NCBI RefSeq assembly: GCF_954871325.1
Contig: NC_088777.1
Coordinates: forward strand, 15,601,366-15,665,365
DNA length: 64,000 bases
Direction of reading: 5' to 3'
DNA from: Gordionus sp. m RMFG-2023
Lineage: Eukaryota > Nematomorpha > Gordioida > Chordodea > Parachordodidae
Position numbers and translations under genes: made by a program. Below, one piece after another: positions 12,654-23,817 of the stretch (the stretch's first letter is position 1; every line of letters begins with the position of its first letter). The notes below the pieces were generated by a model that saw only the letters and a program-made list of their open reading frames with translations, ran no database searches and was not told the DNA's origin.

Positions 12654-14094
12654 CGGAGATGTGAACCCTTTGACAACAAAAAAGGGTCCAGGTCCGGGTT
12701 CAGTAATAAAATTTAAAAAGGGTCCTGGTTCAGGGATCATAAAAATATGACTCAAAAAATACTTTTTTTTCATTCATTTATTATTATACTTCAATATATA
12801 CACATTCATAATTTACAAAGAAAAAATTTAAAATGAAATAATTTAATTTTAAATGTTTTATTCAATCGCACAATCATAATATCTTCTAAAATATCATCCT
12901 TGAGATTTCCACGTAAATTAGACAAAGATGAAAATCCTCGTTCTTAACTTTACCTAAAATAGATTGTTGTCTTTATAATACATAAATTATTGTACTTGTG
13001 TCGCCGGTACAGCCATGACGATTCTAGACAATATATATATTTCTAGATATATTGTTTTAAAATATTTACATTCTTTTTATTTTCTTAACTTCTGAGAACT
13101 TTTCTATTAGATTCAATAGGCATTTTTTGATCCCCATTTCTATTTGATGATAATTTGATATTTTTTCCTCGATCTAAGTAAAATTTCAAGATCATCAATG
13201 TTGCTATCATTATTATCACTGCAACCAGTAGGTATTGTCCTAGCCTCCAATATATTGTAAATAACGGAGTTTTGCGTATGCCATAGATCCTTATGGCCTT
13301 TAGCCATTTGTTTTTGCTTAATACTCAATAAAACTTGATATCTAGGGTCTAAATATTTAGAAGCATATACAAGACTATTTTGCAAATATTGTTGCTCTCG
13401 AATTTTCATGTTTTCTAATATTTCGTATGAAAAAGGACTAGTAAATCTTTCTAAATCGAATAGGCATCTAATTCATATGCCATAAAAATCAGATAAATAT
13501 AATTGTTCTGATTGTAATCTTAATGTTGTTATTTTTAAAGGAACTAATACACTAGTAAGGCCCTTTATTTGGCATCAATCATCTTCCGACAAAATGACTT
13601 CACATGCTTCTATAATAAAATCATTACAGAAATCTTTCAAACTTAATAATCGTTCTAGCATCATACAAATTGAGGACCAACGTGTTGTGCAATCTAATAT
13701 TGCCATTGACCTTTTCATTGATTTTAATATTCTTACAATTGTAAGAGTTCTTAAATATTTTGCAACATCCCTTGCTTTATCAATGATAATTTTAAAGTGA
13801 TTATTTTTTAGGCAATCATTGAGCCAATATAAATTTAAATAATAAAATATTACCTACACTAGAAAATAATTTATGATATCAATCTCTAAATAAAATGGAA
13901 GTCTAGGAAGTAAATTGAAAGAAAAACGCGAAGATAAAATAAATGATTCCACGAAAAAAGTTAATAAAATTTAAAAAATTTCTATTGACATCTAGAACCC
14001 TTGGGCCCTCCACTTTTAAAAAGGGTCCGAGTTCGGATACAGCCAAATACGAGGGTTCAGGAATGGAGAATCCGGGTTCGGGTTCATATCCCTG
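12654..14094 (-). mobile_element. hAT transposon B, copy 1
   Basis: A 1441-bp element with inverted ends: left CGGAGATGTGAACCC, right (on the other strand) CAGGGATATGAACCCGAACC. The flanks agree in 6 of 8 bases (ATTCCTGT at 12646, CTTTCTGT at 14095), a decayed 8-bp duplication. Subterminal GGGTCC and GGGTTC repeats lie just inside both ends. Transposase fragments are on the - strand. Copy 2 is at 23818-25342; the two read closely alike across their length. Confidence 0.85.
13130..13760 (-). pseudogene. hAT transposase relic inside element B copy 1
   Basis: Reading downward on the - strand, fragments include SLKDFCNDFIIEACEVILSE, then LQSEQLYLSDFYGI, then an intact 89-codon frame (13140-13409) with KYLDPRYQVLLSIKQKQMAK, the A-x-x-LDPRY-K motif of the hAT RNase H-like domain. 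The N-terminal zinc finger and the C-terminal hATC domain are not seen. Element B is therefore non-autonomous or internally deleted. Confidence 0.75.
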
Positions 14095-14351
14095 CTTTCT
14101 GTCATCTTGACTGCTCAATCCTTATATAATATTATTTTCTCTCATCGTCGTTTTTTTTTTCCTCTTTTAGACCTTATTTTATAATATAATCAGCGTAAGG
14201 CTGCAACCTATTTGCATCGATTGACCCAAACCGGTTATTTAATTTTTGCCGTGCCTTGTTAATCGATTGTTAATTAGAAAGCAAAAGATATATGCTGATG
14301 ATTTTGTGTATTCAAGAATTAAGACCTTGCTTTCCATGGTACATAATATAA

Positions 14352-14727
14352 CATAGGTGTATCCAGAATCTTCCTATTGGGGGGGGGCACTATTAGGCCA
14401 GTTTTTCAGCCATGAATTTTATTGGAGGTTTTTAGGTCCACGTATTGTAGGCGTTTGGCTATATTATATTTTTATAAAATAATTTTGAGTTTTCACTTAT
14501 TTTTTTTATAAAACTGATTTTTTTTAAAAAAATCTTGAATTATCGTTATTTTAAAAAGTTAAGAAAATTTATTAAGTTCTTTTTCTTCAAATCTTCTTTA
14601 TAATAATATGCTTAATAAATTTTTGGGAGAGAAGTTAATGGAGGGGGGGGGGTTGATTTTTTAAATTAAAATGATATTTATGAGAAGAGGCAAATTTGCG
14701 ACCCTTCACTCCCTGGTTAAGCGTCTG
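14352..14727 (+). mobile_element. family A hAT MITE with perfect TSD
   Basis: A 376-bp element opening CATAGGTGTATCCAG and closing, on the other strand, CAGACGCTTAACCAGG. It is flanked by a perfect 8-bp duplication TAATATAA (14344-14351 and 14728-14735). The interior holds G tracts near both ends and TTTTTAGGTCCACGTATTG in the middle. It has no coding frame and is the best-preserved reference copy of the family. Confidence 0.92.
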
Positions 14728-16251
14728 TAATATAATAATGTTGAGATATCAGGGGTCATAAAACTTTCTTTAAAAACATGTTTTGGGTTTGGACCCTCCT
14801 AAAAATCTCTAAATAGTAGTTTAAGTTCGGAGTAGAGCAAAATAAGAGCTTAAATTTTTTTTATAAACATAAGTTTTTCTAAGAATATTTTAATTCTCAT
14901 AAATATAATTTATATTTTACTATATAATACTACCCAATTTATATTCTAAGTTGCTTGTTCACGAATCCCATTTTTAAAATGGCATATTCAATTCTTTATT
15001 TTATAAATTTTTTAAAAAGCTTAAATTAAGGAGTTTTAAAGGTTCGCGGAATTGAGTAAATAACATTATTCCCCCCCCCCCCAACATCCCTCGCTTAACT
15101 AAATATTCTCTCAACAGGAGAACTAGATGGGATAGACATATTATATATTATATTGTATAAAAAGGGGTTTTAAAAGATGAAATTCGTTAAATATACCGAG
15201 GTCTTGTATTGATGAACTCAAAAAATTAGTTATATAATAAATGATATATTATATTAAATATCATTAAAATTATCCTCTTCAGAATCATCAAAAAATTTAA
15301 AAAGTGAGATTTTAACATTTTGCTAAGTGATTTTGTTTAGACTGACGATATAATAAGATTCCACTAATTTATCTATTTTGCCTTCCTAAATAAAATATAT
15401 AAATCTTAAATCTTATTTATGATTATGAATAAGATGTTATCATTTCGTTTCTAATTTTAAATAAGTGAGGTTAAAGAATTTGAACAAATTAAATTTTCGA
15501 AATGTTATCAACTAGAAAAAATAGTGAGGCTATTTAGCTACTTTTTCATAAAAGTGTCGTCACTACCGCCTCCTTCTCAAAAAATTGTAACGCACTGCTT
15601 TTTATAACTATTTTAACAGCAGCAAACAAACTTAATAACTTGGCATTCATTTATACGATCGATGAGAATGAGAGAAATTTTTAATTTATATCAATCATAA
15701 TTATAAAATAATATTTCATTGATTTAAAAGATTATATAAATCATATACCATAATAAAGTATTAACTTTAAATTTTATTTATATCTCGTAATTTATTGACT
15801 CCCCTAATAATCACGAGCAGGTAAATTAAAGGTAATTTAGAGGTAAAATAAAATGTTTAAAGTATGTTATTAATCTAATATTAATTTGATATGATGGATT
15901 ATAAGCTAAATGAAGGAGGAATTACGTAAGTTTAAAAAAAATACCTCGTTATAAAATATTCAAGATTTTGTATTATTTAACGTAACTCAATGAATCAATG
16001 ATGATTATTAATTTTAAATCCATCCATCATAAATTATTATAAAATATATAAAATATAATTTATTTTTCCATCCTTTTCTTTCTTGAATATATTTTTTCTT
16101 CCTTCTGCCATAACTCTTGTGTGATTAAGGAGAGGGAGAGAGAGAGAGAAGAAAACTTAATAATATTAATCATTTACGAATGATCGCCTTTCATTTATAT
16201 ATAAAAAAATAATATATATAACTGGAATGTTAGAATCTCCATACTTTGTAT

Positions 16252-17985
16252 TAGGCCTATTCAAAAACGAATTCGAATCGAATAGTAACGAATCGAATAG
16301 TAACGAATCGAATAATTTACTATTTGAATTCGTACGAATAATAAAATCTACTATTTGTATTCGATTCGAATTATTCGATTTTAATAAAATAAATCATACT
16401 CAAATATATTGACAAATTTTTTTATTACAAATTTGATTTTAAACAGAACAGAAAAAATTATAATAATATGTAATTAATAATCTGATAATAAATAATATAT
16501 AATCAAGTTATAAACAAAATTAAAATGTATATTATTAATTTAATTTATAATTTAAGCCAATTTTTAAGGCAAAGAGTTTTTCTTTTTTCTTCCTTATATG
16601 ACATGCGGTTTTTTGACAATAAATTAGTTCCAACTGAGAAAAGCCTTTCACAAGCAGTTGATGTTCCTTGTATAGATAGATAATCTCTTGCCATTTTCGA
16701 GAGCATGGGGATCCGATATGCATTTGCCTTCCACCACATACGAATCATTCTAATAATGTTTCTTAGTTTTAGAATTGAAGGATCTAAAATTTTTAAAATT
16801 TCTTTGGATATTAAATTAATTACATGGGCAAAGCATCAGATGTACCCTATTTTTATTAATGGATATTTTAAAGAAAATGTATCAATAAATGTTTTATTAT
16901 TAGTTGAATTATCTAAAGTTATATAAAAAATTTTATTCTCTAAATTATAAATTTTAATTATTTTAACAAGGGCTTTAAATATATTTTCACCTGAATGTGT
17001 TTCATTTATTGGACTGACATCCAAAATTATGTTATTTATTTTAAAATTATTATCAATAAAATGGGCTGTTAGCCCTAAAAAAGGAACCTGTGTTGCTAGT
17101 CCAAATGTCAGATGAAAAATTAATCTGACTTTTATTTTTATATATTTTTCCTTTACTAACTGTTCTTTTTCTGCAAATATATTATACATGTGCAATTTAA
17201 GAGTATTGGAGCATATTGATTTTACAAAACAATCAAGATCACTTATAAAATTTTTAAAATCATTTGAATTAATAATTTTAAAAGGTATATTATTATTTAT
17301 CAATAATTTTAATAAATTATCCTCAATTTTTTTTTGAAGAATTTGGTGTAGACTTTAAAAAAATGTCAATTTTATTATTTTTTTACTAAGGTTTGAATGA
17401 AACCTATTATAATGATTAATAAGAGGAGATGTTGTTTTGCCTTTATAATTTATAAAACTCTTGCAATGATTGCAAGCAACCTTTTCACCGTCTTTAAGGA
17501 TTTGATATTGATCCTATATGATTGCTCTCTTTTGTGAGGAAATTTTCTCATCTTCAACATCAGGCATAATTTCATCAGAAGCATTCTCCTCTAACATAAT
17601 TAGGCTAGCTAACAATAATTATTGTAGAGATGTAATATATTTTTATATCTGGTTTATGTAATTTTTAATATAATTTATTATGAGATAAATAAACTTTTCG
17701 TGAGAAAAAATTTGGCAAATAAAAATTTAAATTTTACTAGAAATTTTTGAATTTGTGCTAGAATTTTTATAAACACAAACACATCACCTATCAGTTTGGC
17801 AGGTCAACAAATAGAAATGACAAATTTTAGATTTATTAAATATTACGAATAATTCGTTTTATTCGAATCGAATAAATGATTATTCGTATTCAGATAAAAC
17901 AAATAATTTATTATTCGTAATTATTCTATTAGATTCAAATTATTCGAATCGAATCGAATATTCGAATTATTTTTGAATAGGCCTA
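16252..17985 (-). mobile_element. hAT transposon E with perfect TIR and TSD
   Basis: A 1734-bp element whose ends both begin TAGGCCTATTCAAAAA. It is flanked by a perfect 8-bp duplication CTTTGTAT (16244-16251 and 17986-17993). Subterminal regions carry many copies of CGAATCGAATA-type repeats on both sides (16268-16380 and 17840-17970). These are probable transposase-binding sites by analogy with other hAT elements. A transposase relic is encoded on the - strand. Confidence 0.93.
16545..17570 (-). pseudogene. hAT transposase of element E, BED finger to hATC, broken
   Basis: The domain order is right for hAT. A BED-type zinc finger (ACNHC then INHYNRFH, about 17400-17480) comes first. The RNase H-like core is in an intact 155-codon frame at 16836-17303 and includes FLGLTAHFID, ILDVSPINETHSGENI and ITLDNSTNN. 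The hATC dimerisation domain at 16545-16748 has GTSTACERLFSVGTNLL. At about 1.0 kb it is shorter than a typical hAT transposase, so a segment between core and hATC is missing and the pieces lie in different frames. Presumably it is inactive, though the perfect ends could still be mobilised in trans. Confidence 0.82.
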
Positions 17986-18101
17986 CTTTGTATACAATGT
18001 CAAAACTGAAAAGCTATATATATAATTGAAATGAGTATTAACAATTTGTAACGATAATTAGGCTTCTTTCCTGTTTTAACTGGGTTATCCTCATCTCGAG
18101 G

Positions 18102-18473
18102 CATAGGCGTATCCATAATTTTTCTAAGGAGAAGAGAAGCACTATTCGGAGGATTTTCCTTCCATAAAATGTATTGGAGGAGGTATTTAGGTCGACTTAC
18201 TATAAGTTTTTGGCTTTATTATTATTTTATTAAAATAATCTAAAGTTTTCATTCATTTTTTAAAAAAAAAATTTTTTCCCAAATATTTTGAATTATAGTC
18301 ATTATTTTAAAAAGTTATTAACATTTTTTTTCAAATTATTCTTTATAGTGCTATATAGTATACATTTTTGAGAGAAAGTGCGGTGTGGGGAGGGGGGTTT
18401 TTATTAGCTTAAAATTATATTCACGAGAACAGGCAAATTTGCGATGGGAATTCCCCTCTTGGTTATGCACCTG
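18102..18473 (+). mobile_element. family A hAT MITE
   Basis: A 372-bp element opening CATAGGCGTATCCATAATTT and closing, on the other strand, CAGGTGCATAACCAAGAGGG. Flanks TCTCGAGG (18094) and TCTTAAGA (18474) share 5 of 8 bases and differ only by transitions, compatible with a decayed duplication. The interior matches 14352-14727 closely. Confidence 0.8.
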
Positions 18474-21400
18474 TCTTAAGATATTATACAAGTTCAAAAC
18501 CTTCTATTAATATTGGCGTCTCTTATACGGTCGTAATATCGAAATTATTTTTTTAGTATTTTTCTTGTCAACGATATTATACCCATTATAATTTGAGCCC
18601 AGTTTAGCCAAAATAAATTTCCGTAGAGTATAATAATTTTTCCTCCGAAACCTAAAGCGCATGTCTCAATATCATAGGGCAATTTGACCTAATAATTGGT
18701 TTGCTTACTCTTAAGCCATAGGAGAATCTTCTTATGGAGTAAAATCCAAGAGGTTTCTCCATTTTATCTACCTTCTTAATTGATTTGTTATACTTTGAGC
18801 ATCCCAATTTAAAAATAAATCTAAATAATTAAACTTATTTTCCTTGCTGGTATACTATCAAAACTTTTTAATTGGCTTAAACCCAAATTTTTACATTTCT
18901 AGAGCGCTATTAGTGCCATCTTGTGTCAAAACTTTATTGGTTCATATTTCATATTTTTTTGTTATCAAAATGAAATTCATTAGATTTAAACTATTGAGTT
19001 TTGGATATATATATATAATATATATATAGATAAAGATAATTATTATATATATTATTGATCTTTCTATAAAATTTTAGAATAATAATTTTAGAACCATTAT
19101 ATAAAATATTTGCTCTACGCTATAATAATTATTATTTTATGATTTTCACAGAGTCAATAATATGAGCAAATATGAAATATTTTTCTATAAGCCTACTTTA
19201 CTTTAGTGGGCACCGCTATATAAATTCACGAACATCCAAGTCACTAAAATCATAGCCTATCTCATCTTTTTTTGGCTGTCTTCCAATAATTATATATATA
19301 ATCTTCTTGATTCTAGGTATTCTAATTGTTTAGTCTACCATGATTCTATTACTGGCTTTATTCCCTTTTATTTCTTTCCCATCCATAAGCCACTTATTTC
19401 ATATAATGAAATTATCTTTCCAATCAATTATTTCGAGTAGAGAAAATGTAGTTTTATGATAAATATAGACTAAATTCTTTTCCTCCAACCTGTATTCTTG
19501 CCATATATATTTTCACCTTTTTTGGGTAATTTTCAAAGTATAGTATATCAATTTGTTATGTGAAAAATTATTATCTGAAATTTAACGTTGCCCTCTTCCT
19601 TTCTATACATTTGTTTCCTTGGAAGAGGTTTTATTTTAAACTCACCCGCCCATACTACTTGCAAGCGTGGGCGGGCGAGCTAGGAAATAACACCTGGGGG
19701 GGGGGGAGTGAATGGACGCGTTAAAATATTTTTAAAAATTTTTGGGTTGAACATTTTATAAGTTTAATTAGGAATATCTAGTATAGTTAGCATAGCATAT
19801 CCTTCTTTAACTCGACACAAATACATTTCTCTACCTCTTGAAATGAAACATGTGGGTGGAACAGAAAATAATATTTAAAAATTATCCACCGACCATATTT
19901 ATCCTTCATTACTTTTTTAAAGGTATATTAAGACTATCAATGTTTTTTTTTTGGTTTTGAACTTTAAATCTCTAAAATTTCGCGAATTCCAACGAAAAAA
20001 TAATATAAACCATTATTAATGTAAAATTAAAATATTGGCCTAAACGATTTTTTATAATTCGTTAATGTTTTGTGATTCTTAAAAGTTTTACGAATTGTGA
20101 GAATTTAATTTTTTTATCATTAAAATTTTGTAATTTGTGAAATTTTTGCGAGAAAAAATATCAAATATAAAAAATATAGAATTAAGAAATCATTCACATC
20201 AAACATTTTAAATATTTTAAAGGGAGAATTTAACAATGTTTTTGAAAATCTATGGAAGATTCAAGACATGTTTCGTATCTCTGAAAACTCACGAAAGTAA
20301 TGTAATTCTTAAAACATTTGAGAAGTTTTATTTTCTTTTAGGACACAGCTTAATACGAGTAACTTATCTAAATTTTATCATTTGAAAGAGGAAACAAACT
20401 AATAAAATATTTTAAGGGTTTTTATATAAAAAAAAGAATAACCTTAAAATACTCTAAATTTAAAAGTTGATAAATTTTATTATAAATTAAATATTAGGAA
20501 ATATAATTGAATTAAAAGATTAATTAGAAAAAGAAAATTTAATTAAGCTATTATTTTATGCTTGCACTTTTAGAAAATTATATAATGATTTTCAAATTTA
20601 TTTTCATTTATATTTAATACTTAGTATTATTTTATACCTAGAGGGGTGATATCATGTTTAAGTCGGAAAAAAAGTTAATATTATTTATTAACTTCTTTTT
20701 TTCCTTATAATTTATAATTAATTTTATATTACATATATTAAATGCCAAAATATTTTGGAGATATTACATAGCATATTATTAATTAAAATATTTAGAATGC
20801 TTGATATTATTTTTAGAATTGATTTCGTAAAAAAATAAAGGGGAAGGAAAGTTTATCAGAATAGCTTCGTTGGATTCTATAAGTCTATTATAAATAATTC
20901 CATATTTTTGGCAGAAATGATAAAATTGTTTAGATAAATTATTTTCGTATAAAAATTTATTCAACAATTTTTATGAAAGTAAGAAATTTATTTGTTAAAA
21001 TTCTGTTGTTAAGCTAAAAGAAGTGCAAAAAGTAACATTTATGTTAAAATTTATTTATATTATATTTAAAAGATGGAAGGGTAGGTAAGCTTATCTTTTG
21101 AATAACAATTTATGGGTATAGGCGGCCCACTTTTCCTTTGCTGTATTCGATGTATAATTCCTTCCAATTAATACGTATATTAAAATTCCTATAAATATTT
21201 TTAGGCACACATTCCTGTCTAAATGTCTATTTTACTCTTATGGTTTAAATTAAAAATATTATGGTTTGTTGATCGGATTTATAATTTGATTTTGGCTAGC
21301 ATAAAAAGAATTTTGAAATGAAACAAAAAAAATTAATTTCCTCAATTATGCAATCTAAATTATATAGTTTGACAGGCGCCATAGTGACTTTTTAAATGAT

Positions 21401-21744
21401 TTAAATGAATAAATGCGATTAGTTAATTGAGATAAAATATGAGAAAAAGAGCATAATTTGTCCCAAAAATGTGAAAAAAGAGTGAGGGGGTTAGAAAAAG
21501 CGAGAGAGGCATGACATTTGTGTAATATCTCGCTTAAATCATGAGATAGATCTGAAAACCCCTGAGGGTATAATGCTGAAATTTTAGGTTGGTAAAATAA
21601 TACCTATATATAAAATTAGAAGTTTTTGCCATTACATATATGAAAAGTTTAACTTAATTTGTCAGAAAATAATAATTTTAGAATTTTTTAGAATCCTTTT
21701 ATTAAATAACACATAATCATCTTCTTTTTTAAATATAAATCAAG

Positions 21745-21950
21745 CATTTACATCCTTTCTAAGACCCAACGATATTTTACTACCAGAATACCTGTACCAA
21801 ACATCTCTATTCCGAAAAGGCAAAAGAGTGAGAACTGCTTTTTCCCCATGTCAACTCCTCAAATTAGAACACGCCTTCGAAAAAAATCATTATGTGGTTG
21901 GGTCTGAGAGGAAAGACTTAGCCAAAAGCCTAGCATTATCTGAGACACAA
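21745..21950 (+). CDS. emx: Emx homeobox protein, coding exon 2 (homeodomain positions 1-44)
   Basis: The exon restores the frame from exon 1 in phase 1 (acceptor AAATCAAG|CA) and encodes residues 512-580. The homeodomain starts at residue 537. It reads [19 protein letters not shown], then [17 protein letters not shown], then LALSETQ. The KRIRTAFSPSQLL and KNHYVVG signatures are diagnostic of Emx among homeodomains (Not and Vax differ here). The exon ends after Gln44 of the homeodomain with ACACAA|GTTTAT, phase 0; a split at 44/45 is common in homeobox genes. The Cys in SPCQLL replaces the usual Ser. An alternative acceptor at 21763 would break the frame with exon 1. Confidence 0.93.
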
Positions 21951-22417
21951 GTTTATATATATTTATTTCTTCTTAAATACGGCTTCATAAAAAAATATAA
22001 ATTATATTTTATTTTAAGATAAATTCTAATTTTATGTTTTATGAAATTATTTTAAAATCTAGTTATAATATGATCTCCGTTTTAAACTCGAAGGTAAAAT
22101 CATGAAAGCCTAAATAAGAAGAATTACATTATGCTTTAAATTTAAAAATAATACATTATACAGTGTAAATATGTAAATTTATTATTAATATTAGTCCCGG
22201 GTGTGGAAATAGTATTTATAAATGTAATTTAAATTTCATTCAACTGAAATTATAAACTTATCAAGAGTAATCTTAATTTCCTACTTAGTTCATAAATAAA
22301 AACCTATCATAGAATGCTACTTCAGATCACTCCAGGAATCTCAGAGACGATATCATAAAATGCATGATGAATTAATATAATATTTTTAACAAAATAATTA
22401 AAATTATACTATATAAG
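21951..22417 (+). other. intron 2 of the Emx gene
   Basis: A 467-bp phase 0 intron, GTTTAT to ATATAAG, splitting the homeodomain between positions 44 and 45. It is AT-rich; no element recognised. Confidence 0.88.
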
Positions 22418-22567
22418 GTCAAAGTATGGTTTCAAAACAGAAGAACTAAACATAAGAAGGGTGACGGAGAGAAGAGTGGGAAGGAGGATGGAAGCGAAAA
22501 AAGCGTGACTAGTCCAATCGGAATACAATTCTCTTATCAACTGAAGAAAAATTATGGTGAACCCTAA
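22418..22567 (+). CDS. emx: Emx homeobox protein, coding exon 3 (recognition helix and C-terminus)
   Basis: Encodes residues 581-629 and the stop TAA. It opens with the third helix VKVWFQNRRTKHKK, including Trp48, Phe49, Gln50, Asn51 and Arg53 of the homeodomain. Gln50 predicts Antennapedia-like TAATTA/G site choice (family knowledge, not shown here). After the homeodomain comes a short basic/acidic tail ending QLKKNYGEP. Joined to exons 1 and 2 the protein is 629 residues. The acceptor is TATAAG|GTC. Confidence 0.93.
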   Translation, partial: VKVWFQNRRTKHKKGDGEKSGKEDGSEKSVTSPIGIQFSYQLKKNYGEP

Positions 22568-22646
22568 ATAATGTCTTAACTTGGAGATATAAACGTTTTT
22601 ATTTAATTCTTGTCGCTATCTTTGAATTTTGTAATGTATTACTTTA

Positions 22647-22652
22647 AATAAA
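22647..22652 (+). promoter_or_regulatory. polyadenylation signal for Emx
   Basis: AATAAA about 80 bp after the stop codon, in the right place to end the Emx transcript. Confidence 0.55.
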
Positions 22653-23809
22653 GTAAATTATCGAGATCCCAAATTGTTATATATAAAAAGATTAAGGAAC
22701 TGGTTTCTTTTATAAGCTTCACTTTTTTGTTTTAACATTAGTTGATTTCATTTTCTTATGTATATAGTGTATTATAAATTAAATCGATAAAAATACTGAT
22801 TCTGATAGTAAATTTTATAATTACTATGACAACAAATTAAAACAATGTATATTCTCATAAAATATCTGGAGTAAGTATAAGTACTTCTAAAAATATTTAA
22901 GCAATCAGTTTTAGAAACTCAAAATTTAACATAAGTTAAGCATTATACGATTCGTATATTTTTTCCAGGGCCGTAACTAAAATTTTTACTTGGGGACACT
23001 GGCGGAGAGGACACACCATTTTTTAATTGAATATTTTGATTATATTCATTTTGCTTTCCTTTTTCATGCGTTTATACTAAGTTAGTCATTTATAAAATAG
23101 TAATTAAAGAGATCTGAAAATGAATTCAGAATAATTTGGGCAATGTCGGGGGAGGGCACATGGCGATGACTCCCAAATGCTCACCCCATATTTACTAACC
23201 TGAATTATCCTAGTTTTCATGCATCTCTTTCCACCAACATAATAAACATTAGCGTAATAGGATGTTAGCTGAATGATTAAAACCTATGTTCAAATAAAAA
23301 CAATAAATTATCTAATGTCATAATTAGTGAAAAGGGGTTTTATTTATCAACAAATTTTTGTAATAAAAATCAAATGAAAAATCTATATCATAAATAAGAA
23401 CTAAAGAGGGCATAAAGGTGGTTTAATATTTCATCCTCAAATTCAATTCCTTTTCTTATTTTATAAAGTGCCATCTAGATCTGACTGTATAAAAAAAATT
23501 GAATTATAAACAAGAAAGTGACCCTAATACCTCTGACCACTTAGGATTACTTAAAAAGAAGATTGGGTAGAAGAAAGTATTCAAATCGTATTTAAATACA
23601 GGTCTTTTTCAAATTTTTGTATAGTGAAAATTTTAAAAAGATATTGAGATAGATAACATATTTTTTTCAAAAAATGTTATAAGATACGAACTGCACGATG
23701 ATAATATCTGTAAAAAAAATTATGTATAAATTCAGGTAGAAGATAAACAAAACTCATTTAATATATATTTGTAAAAATTGTAAGTTATATTAATAAAAAA
23801 ATAAAACAA
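22653..23809. other. gene-free stretch downstream of Emx
   Basis: CAGGGCCGTAACTAAAATTTTT at 22970-22991 looks like a worn hAT left terminus, with a G-rich block at 23147-23160. No right end or duplication could be assigned, and no gene is seen. Confidence 0.4.
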
Positions 23810-23817
23810 ATATAAAC

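Larger units (their letters stand above)
8873..21744 (+). other. intron 1 of the Emx gene
   Basis: A 12.9-kb phase 1 intron from GTGAGT at 8873 to an AAATCAAG acceptor at 21744. It contains at least six hAT-type elements (9203, 12142, 12654, 14352, 16252, 18102), listed separately. The stretches 9520-12140, 14736-16240 and 18482-21744 hold no gene I can support. 16136-16150 has a short GA repeat, 15070-15080 a C tract, and 19640-19720 a GC-rich patch with a G tract that looks like repeat debris. Confidence 0.8.

Noticed and set aside
21828-22022. Homeobox frame read as a single 64-residue protein
   Set aside because: The frame runs past the true donor at 21950 into intron 2 and starts at an internal GTG; exon structure explains it better.
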